A stretch of 64,000 nt of DNA from Plicaturopsis crispa FD-325 SS-3 (taxonomy: Eukaryota; Basidiomycota; Agaricomycetes; Amylocorticiales; Amylocorticiaceae), in assembly GCA_000827205.1 (NCBI GenBank), contig KN832558.1, positions 1,654,884-1,718,883 on the forward strand, read 5' to 3'. A model generated the notes under the pieces. It was not told where the DNA came from, did not search any database, and worked only from the letters and a program-made list of their open reading frames with translations. Made by a program: the position numbers and the translations under genes. Below are positions 57,952-64,000 of the stretch, piece by piece. Each line of letters starts with the position of its first letter. Positions within the stretch are counted from its first letter, which is position 1.

Positions 57952-59091
57952 TCAGCTCAGTTTTGATTCCGCTTCGACGCCAGCTATGCGGAAGGCTTCC
58001 AGCGCTTCCCATGCCTTCCCAGTCGTTATACTTTTCCGCGCCAGCTCGACGCCATGTTCGAAATTATCGGCCAATTTCGCGACGAACAACAACGCAGAGG
58101 TATTCATCAGCACGAAATCCAGTAGCGGTGCAAGTTTGTCGGGTATCGATTCTCCCGATGTCAAAAGCGTTCGAAATGTCTCCGCGTTCTCGGAAGGGCT
58201 GCCACCCACGACCGCCGAGATGGGATGGGGGCTCAGTCCGAAGTCTGATGGGCGAAGAGTTTTTTCCGTCACGGTGCCGTCGATAAGCTCCCATGCATAC
58301 GTCTCTCCAGCACAGCTAATTTCATCGAGGCCCTCGGCACCGCAGACGACGAGTGCGCGCTCGACACCGCCATCGCGCAGCGATTGTGCGAAAGTATCTC
58401 CGAGCTCGCGTTCGGCAACACCAAGCACCATTCCACGAGGTCGGGCAGGGTTGATGAGAGGGCCAAGGACATTGAACATCGTTCGGAATGGCAAGGCTTT
58501 GCGGTACGGCGCTAAAAGGGCCAAGGAAGGGTGGTAGTGCGGTGCAAGGATGAAGGTGAAGGGAATGTTGGCAATGGGCATCGGTGTTCCAGGCGTGGGT
58601 GCTGTGAAGAGGCATCCAAGCGACTGAAGGAGATCGGCTGAGCCTGAAGTCGAGGTCGACGCTCGACTACCATGCTGTTCCATGTAAATGACTTGCAAGT
58701 CACTTTACTATTGCATATTGCTCACCTTTATAACCCGCGCACCAGCACCTGCTGCGACCACGGCCGCTGTGGTGCTAACATTGAAAACATTGAATCCGTC
58801 CCCGCCCGTGCCAACGATGTCCACTACAAAGTCTTGTTCGGCGTTCTCGATGGCAGCTGTCAACGCACGCTCGCGGAGTACGTCAGCGGCAGCTGCAAGA
58901 TGCTCTGGCCTCCTCTCCACGCGCTCTATGTGAAGGGCTGCCAGAAACGCGCCAATCTGGGCTGGGAGAACGGCGTCGGGGGTAAAGAGATGATTTAGCG
59001 CTAGTTTCAGATCGGCTGGTCTGAAGTACTCGGGTGTCTTAACCAGTTTACTTAGCAACGGTTTGAAGGATTCAGGGCTATAGTCAGGCAT
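57952..59091 (-). CDS. TRP4: Anthranilate phosphoribosyltransferase
   Basis: Second enzyme unit of the tryptophan pathway: it joins anthranilate to PRPP to give phosphoribosylanthranilate. Two exons, 58726-59091 and 57952-58674, are joined across a 51-base GT-AG intron. The start is the ATG at 59091 ([16 protein letters not shown]); an upstream GTG in frame is not used here. The glycine-rich PRPP motif [18 protein letters not shown] is complete. [20 protein letters not shown] corresponds to the KHGN...SADVLE motif, and [16 protein letters not shown] to the NxLGPLxNP motif. [27 protein letters not shown] and [12 protein letters not shown] complete the fold. The length of about 363 aa is typical. 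No defect seen. Confidence 0.95.
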
Positions 59092-59576
59092 GTTGGGAGA
59101 CAGAGTCACAGAGATCCAGGGAACGAGGTTTGCTAGCGTGGAAGTAGTGAGTCAAGGAAGACCGGGCGCTCGAGTCAGCTTCACAGGCCGTAAACATCGA
59201 CAGCGCTTGCACCCTTGATAACTTCAAGTTTCTCCGGATGAGACTGGCGAGGACCCAATGGCGCTCTCGTAGTTGTGTGTTTCATACACACGCTTTACTA
59301 GTAGAATTTATGTGCCTCGCTTTGGCCTCGCTATATGAAATCACGAATGTGAAAATGTCAATGTAAAAGGACCTCGAACCCTGATATCTCGGACCCCAGG
59401 TACCTGCTAGCCACTTGGAAAATGCAGTCGATCTTCCCATCACAGCGCGCTCATGTCCCCAGGGCGACACCGACTACTTTCGCGAAGTGATGGGGCGATG
59501 TGGCATGTTCAATTTGAACTCCTATTGGATAGTCACAACGGCTACTTACTCAGCCTACAGCGTACATAGACGTATA
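59092..59576. other. Intergenic region
   Basis: About 485 bases upstream of the anthranilate transferase and downstream of the peptidase. Short frames only. The 10-base palindrome CAGGTACCTG near 59397 is followed by CTAG, but without a Helitron-type hairpin. Confidence 0.4.
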
Positions 59577-62547
59577 TCAAGGCAATGCGAGGAAAAGAGG
59601 CATCAGCTTGGTCAGGTTCGGAGTACCGACGCCTAAGGGGAATCAATTTTAGGGTATGATGTCCAAAGCGGCAAGACATACCAGTGACAGGATCCCAGCC
59701 GGTGGTTCTGAGACCGACCATATGTTTAGCGGGATTTCCACAGGGAAGCGCGAGAGCTGTACATACGCAGTGAAGCCGGGCGTTCCGCAACCTTGATTGC
59801 CTCCCGTGGTGATATCGTTGAAGGCATCTGCGAAGTCAGCCGAATATATCTGCAAAGAATTCGACATCATTCACAGGAGATACGCTCCTCAACAAAAACT
59901 TACAGCTGGGTTGATAAAACCTGCAAAATCACGAAGGGAAATCAGACGTCAAAGCATTCTTCAGTACTGGTTAACGTATTGGAGAACATACCGACTGGTC
60001 CCTTTCCAGCGGCAATGCGTGCATCGTTGACCAGCGTTATCAACGATCCTACTACAGGGGAGGAAGCAGATGTCCCGAAGACGAGATTGAATTCACCGTC
60101 GATGCCTACCCGGGTAGGCATTAGTTGCGATAGAAGCCAAGACTCCAAGTAAGGTCAGACATACCAATTACATAGTTGGCGCTGTATGCAAGAGCGTCAA
60201 TGGACAAGGTTCTCGAGGCACCGCATTTTAACGTACCCGTTAGCAGAGAGATCTGGAAATGCCCGGACCTATACATGATATCAACGCCAACGAAATGAAG
60301 GCGTATGCATGATTGTACTCACTGTTCCACTATTGTTGAATTGTGCAGAGGTGAAGGGCGGCGGGGTTTCTGTCATAAATTTGCTGACGGCTGCAGCCTG
60401 ATATGAGGGCATCGCAAAGATGTTGCTGCAATATCCGACCATAAATATTTGATTGGACGACAAAGACATGAAGAAGTGCCAACCTGAATCCACCACCACT
60501 GAATATGACTTGCTCGCAGGCGCCCTCTGGATCGTTGACTGTGGACCCAGGATTGACTTGGGTCGCTAAGAATGCGGGGTGTTTCGTTTCATTATATAGA
60601 TGTTGCATGCCAAAGCCGTGACTTACCGCCCACAGCAGTCAAGAACGGGCAAGTCACCGGAAACCCGGGATTGAATTTGACTCCATTATTAGAGGGCCTC
60701 CCTGATGATGTAACAGTTAATGATGAATCGGCTGGTACAAGACCAGTAGCGTACCCCGAGCATTCAAGCAGACACCATTGCCACCAGCAACACCATCATC
60801 TCCAGAAGAGTATAGAACGGTTGTACCCAGCATCCCGAGTTTCCCTAGAGGTTTGCAGAATCAGAGCTACACAACACCGGGCCGTAGTCGCGATACGACT
60901 ACGGTATGAAGGCGAAAAAGGTGCTTACCGTATTCTGCGCATTGTCGTTGTGCATATGCCGCGGTCACGGAGGACTCATCCTGTCCGTATGAAACCGAAA
61001 CAACATTGGGTGGTTTCACGATGCCACACGATTCCGGACCTATAGGATGGAATTAGCTAGCGCACGTGGAGCCAAGATAGCAGAATAAACGATCTTACCT
61101 TTGAAACCGCCAGGAAGCGGATCTGGATAAATGCCGTCCTTGCATGATGAGCGAAAAATGAGCCCGCGTATAATATATATGTCATGGACGACGCGTACTT
61201 GAGTAGGATCATCGCCACCTTCGAATGTACAGAATGATGCATCGACAGCGTCGAGCCAGTTATTGAAAGACGCTCCTTGAATGGTCATCAGTGGGGTACT
61301 TGGATCTCAAAATGGCGGGTTCGAACCTTCAGTGAGGTCACCGGTCTGAAGGAGAGTAATCGGCTGCGGATTCGTGAGCGACATAGCGTATTCGAGATCC
61401 AGGTCACTCTCTCCATTGAAGTCGAAGCTTTGATCGGTTGTTTGAACGACAGCTTTTGAAAAACTGTTAGCTAGGACACATTTTACACCGAGGATGAGGG
61501 TCGTACCACCGTCAATGAGTACCGACGTCGGTCTGACGCCAACTAGGCTGGGCGAGAAATTCCTATACATCCAAAATCAAAACGATCGAAAATTCATCTC
61601 GCGCAGAAATATCAGGCAGCTCACGCAAAGAATAGGTCGAGATCCGATGCCAAAAATGCCTGGGGGGTGAATTCGACTGCGATGGGTCCATTGTCAGACA
61701 CTGCCAATTTGGTCTTACAGCAACTGAAAGCACTTACCGATACCGTAGGTGTTTTGTGCCGTCGCCACGGGGGTGTAGTTGACCGAGTACAAAGCTCGGA
61801 GGCAGTCCGGAGTGATCATTTCATCGCAGTTTGCCAGTGTTGGGGTAACGGTAACTTTTGCGCCATTTGTCTTTGGACCAGTTCTGGCGGACGGTAAGCC
61901 TAGGTTGGCACCCGACCGTTTCTTTAGAGCGGAAGGAACCACTGCTCGGTGGTTGAAATGCACTGTGGGCTGGATCAAATCGATATGCCGACGAATATGT
62001 GCCGGGACAGAATATGCCTGGCAGCCTTGGAAAGAAGATGTCAATAAACCACAAACAGAAAGAGAACAAAATAAGAAATACCGATTTGCTTAACATCGCT
62101 GGCTTCTTTGTGACGGTAAACGTGATACTCTGTATCCAGGAGGTCTTCTACCTCGTTTGCAGTAGCGTTAACTTCGATCCACCCTCGGCTTGGGGAGACA
62201 CGAATACGATTCGGCGCAATGCCAAAGTCAGTAAGCCATTCCTTAACCGCCGAGATGGTCTCATCGGTAGGTGCGAACGTCTCCACCACTTTTTCCGGTC
62301 GCCAATGCTGCCCATATTGCGGCGAGTCCGGGTGGGAGATCTCCATGAGCAGTTCTTCCAGGCGATGGAGATTTTGCTGACTCAACCCAAAGCGCATGGG
62401 AAGAACAGCGTTAGCCTCCAGCCGACCTTCCTTTAGCTAGTCAACAGGCTCCACGGCACGAGTCTCATGCACAATATGTGGCGACCGCTGGGAGGGTCTA
62501 CCATAGACGATCCCTGCTAGGACAAGGAAAGGAAAGAAGAGACGCAT
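59577..62547 (-). CDS. Sedolisin (S53) tripeptidyl-peptidase with an in-frame stop in the propeptide (possible pseudogene)
   Basis: A secreted acid peptidase of the fungal TPP/grifolisin type. The ATG at 62547 opens a signal peptide, MRLFFPFLVLAGIVYG. At codon 37 the frame has TAG (62437-62439), in the middle of the recognisable propeptide, which then continues LKEGRLEANAVLPMRFGLSQ and HPDSPQYGQHWRPEKV. Some fifteen downstream exons are open. They keep the acidic catalytic pair (GESDLDLEYAM), the oxyanion aspartate (YSSGDDGVAG) and the catalytic serine (FGTSASSPVVG). The C-terminus is TTGWDPVTG-VGTPNLTKLM, stop at 59577-59579. A 73-base intron ending in that TAG (gtctat...gactag) would stay in frame but would remove part of the signal-peptide end and propeptide, and has a weak 5' site. 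Nonsense mutation is my preferred reading. Confidence 0.8.
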
Positions 62548-63565
62548 GTCGACGATCTGGGGGTGTCAGCACGAGAGGCCAGGGAGGCCAACTCTTTTCG
62601 AGACTTTATGCATGGCTTGTCCAGATAAGAATCTAACTTGAGAGGCGGCGGATCATATGGCCCTTTTTGCTCTCGAATGAGCTGTTTGCACTCGATGCGA
62701 TGAGGGTCGTGCGTGGTCTCTTCGGATAGCGCGTAATAGTCTCGGGGAAAAGGAGGAAGGTACTGGATATTGGAGACCATAGGCAGACAGACGTTCCCAA
62801 GATCGCCAGTAGAATTGACTGGAAAAAGTCGCGGGATCCCAGAGAACTATTCAGGGATTCTGGAGCGCGTGGATCATGAATACCAGCGCGCATTCATTGC
62901 AACGAGACGGGTGCATTTGAGGTATGGAAATTCCCAGCGACCGAATGGATCGTGGGATGCAGCCTCCAAACCAGGCGTGGGGCGCGGTCAGTAGATACGA
63001 GAGCAAGTGCAGTCGAGTACCTTGATGAATATTATTGAGTGACGCCACATAACAAACAGAACCATACGAAACTTCCAACTGCTAACCGCGCCCCAACGCC
63101 TGGCAGCACTTGTTGTGGCGCGCGTGTTGGCCTTGTTTGTCCTTCCGGTCCACGGTCGGCAACGGTCGGATTTTTTCCAAACACAGTTTACAGTCGTCGC
63201 GTCTGCGACGCGGCAGTTAGGATGCACGCCACATACATACCTGTTGCCTCGAGTACAACATGTGGCCGTAGCTAGCACTCCGCAATAAATCCTTTCACTC
63301 GTTCAGAATACTGTCCCCATCTGACGGCCATGCCTCCTAACCTTCTCCAGCGTGTTCAAAATGTCACGGACTGTCTGCAACAAAATTCATTATCCGTATC
63401 TTCATACATTCATCATTTACAGCCGTTTTAAGAAAGGTTGGCAGTCGCGGCGATTTTCCGATATATATAGAAATTTCCGATTTGTAGTATTTACCGCCGC
63501 GTGTCGCGTCCTGAAGGCCTAAGGCTCACTGTGCTTCTCCTCCTCCTCGTTTTCGACCTGTAATC
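62548..63565. other. Divergent intergenic region
   Basis: About 1 kb between the peptidase (leftward) and the acidic-protein gene (rightward). An ATATATATA run at 63461-63469 lies about 100 bases before the right-hand ATG and may be its TATA element. Frames in this stretch have no recognisable content. Confidence 0.4.
63461..63469 (+). promoter_or_regulatory. TATA-like box
   Basis: ATATATATA, 97-105 bases upstream of the ATG at 63566. Confidence 0.35.
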
Positions 63566-64000
63566 ATGGCTCGTACTCGCAAATCTAGGCTCCTCGACGA
63601 TATTTCAGATGCTGGCAGTACAAGCACCGATCCCCTCAATACAATAGGCTCGTCGTCGGATGATGATGATGATCAAGACGAAGCAGACGCGCCGCGCGAT
63701 GTATACGAAGAGGACGAGAGCCACGAACACCGCAACGATGAGAGCCCTGACGAAGAGGAGAGTGAGACGGTCATAGCAGCATCTGATCCGGTGCAAACCA
63801 AGCGTAAGGGAAGGAAAAGAAAGCGGGTTGAAGCTGAAGGTGCGTCAGGGTGTTCTTCACACTCAGACACGAATACTGATATGCCTTAGAAGATGATACT
63901 GTTGTGAAGATCATTATCAAGAAGATTACCTACGACATCACCATCCTATCCGCTACTGAAATGGCCAAACCGGCAACCAACGTCGTTCCCCTGGCATCCC
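63566..64000 (+). CDS. Acidic N-terminus of an unidentified protein, cut by the right edge
   Basis: From the ATG at 63566 the frame encodes a basic start (MARTRKSRLLDD), then strongly acidic, disordered stretches (SSSDDDDDQDEAD, ESPDEEESE) and a bipartite nuclear-localisation-like cluster (KRKGRKRKR). A 50-base intron (gtgcgt...ccttag, 63841-63890) appears to join the second exon, which reads EDDTVVKIIIKKITYDITIL and runs off the window. A nuclear protein is likely. The family cannot be named from this fragment. Confidence 0.6.

Noticed and set aside
59390-59412. GGTACCTGCTAG resembling the end of Helitron B
   Set aside because: There is no CCCGTG/CACGGG hairpin before it, and the next base after CTAG is C, not T.
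61307-61325. GGTTCGAACC-like tRNA B-box
   Set aside because: It sits at an exon-intron junction of the peptidase gene; no A box, acceptor stem or anticodon arm can be folded around it.
1-64000. CRISPR arrays, prokaryotic operons, riboswitches, rRNA
   Set aside because: No regularly spaced short repeats, Shine-Dalgarno-led gene strings or conserved RNA cores were seen; the intron pattern is fungal.

Overview
The window is nuclear DNA from a filamentous basidiomycete, most likely an agaricomycete. Protein genes are cut by many short GT-AG introns of about 50-70 bases. F-box genes, a KDZ transposon carrying cysteine-cluster and Ulp1 domains, and short-intron housekeeping genes also fit that group. 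No rRNA, tRNA, CRISPR array or prokaryotic operon was seen. Splice sites and starts were read by eye, so exon edges are predictions; those of the AP-2 sigma, anthranilate transferase, small membrane protein and methyltransferase genes were checked codon by codon.

Left part (1-17 kb): an uncharacterised low-complexity protein runs off the left edge and diverges from a small intronless gene (5.7 kb). Next to it lies a transposon block. It holds a KDZ transposase gene that ends in a complete Ulp1-type protease (6.2-10.7 kb), then a broken non-LTR retrotransposon (11.3-16.2 kb) into which a 0.4 kb CTCTCAG-rich element has inserted.

Middle part (17-42 kb): mostly ordinary genes. In order they are an F-box protein, a cytochrome P450, an F-box/WD40-like protein, an SH3-RasGEF (Cdc25 type), a 107-residue single-pass membrane protein built from three small exons, a large SAM-dependent methyltransferase interrupted by a long disordered segment, a second F-box protein, the AP-2 sigma adaptor subunit and a Glo3-type ArfGAP. 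The last two both act in vesicle traffic.

Gene-poor island (42-49 kb): a decayed CsbD-like gene, nearly 3 kb with no supportable gene, and two related non-autonomous Helitron-like elements joined head to tail without a spacer.

Right part (49-64 kb): a Ubc1/UBE2K-type ubiquitin-conjugating enzyme diverges from a hyaluronan-synthase-like family 2 glycosyltransferase. A 483 bp inverted-repeat element with a perfect 8 bp target duplication follows. Then come coproporphyrinogen III oxidase (haem synthesis), anthranilate phosphoribosyltransferase (tryptophan synthesis), a sedolisin (S53) tripeptidyl-peptidase with an in-frame stop in its propeptide, and the start of an acidic protein that leaves the right edge.

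The strongest candidates for a second look are the KDZ-Ulp1 fusion with all catalytic residues in place, the abutting Helitron pair, the inverted-repeat element with same-strand TCCGTCCGCA repeats, and the methyltransferase with its 17 bp exon and repeated GPSExYAQFP motif.
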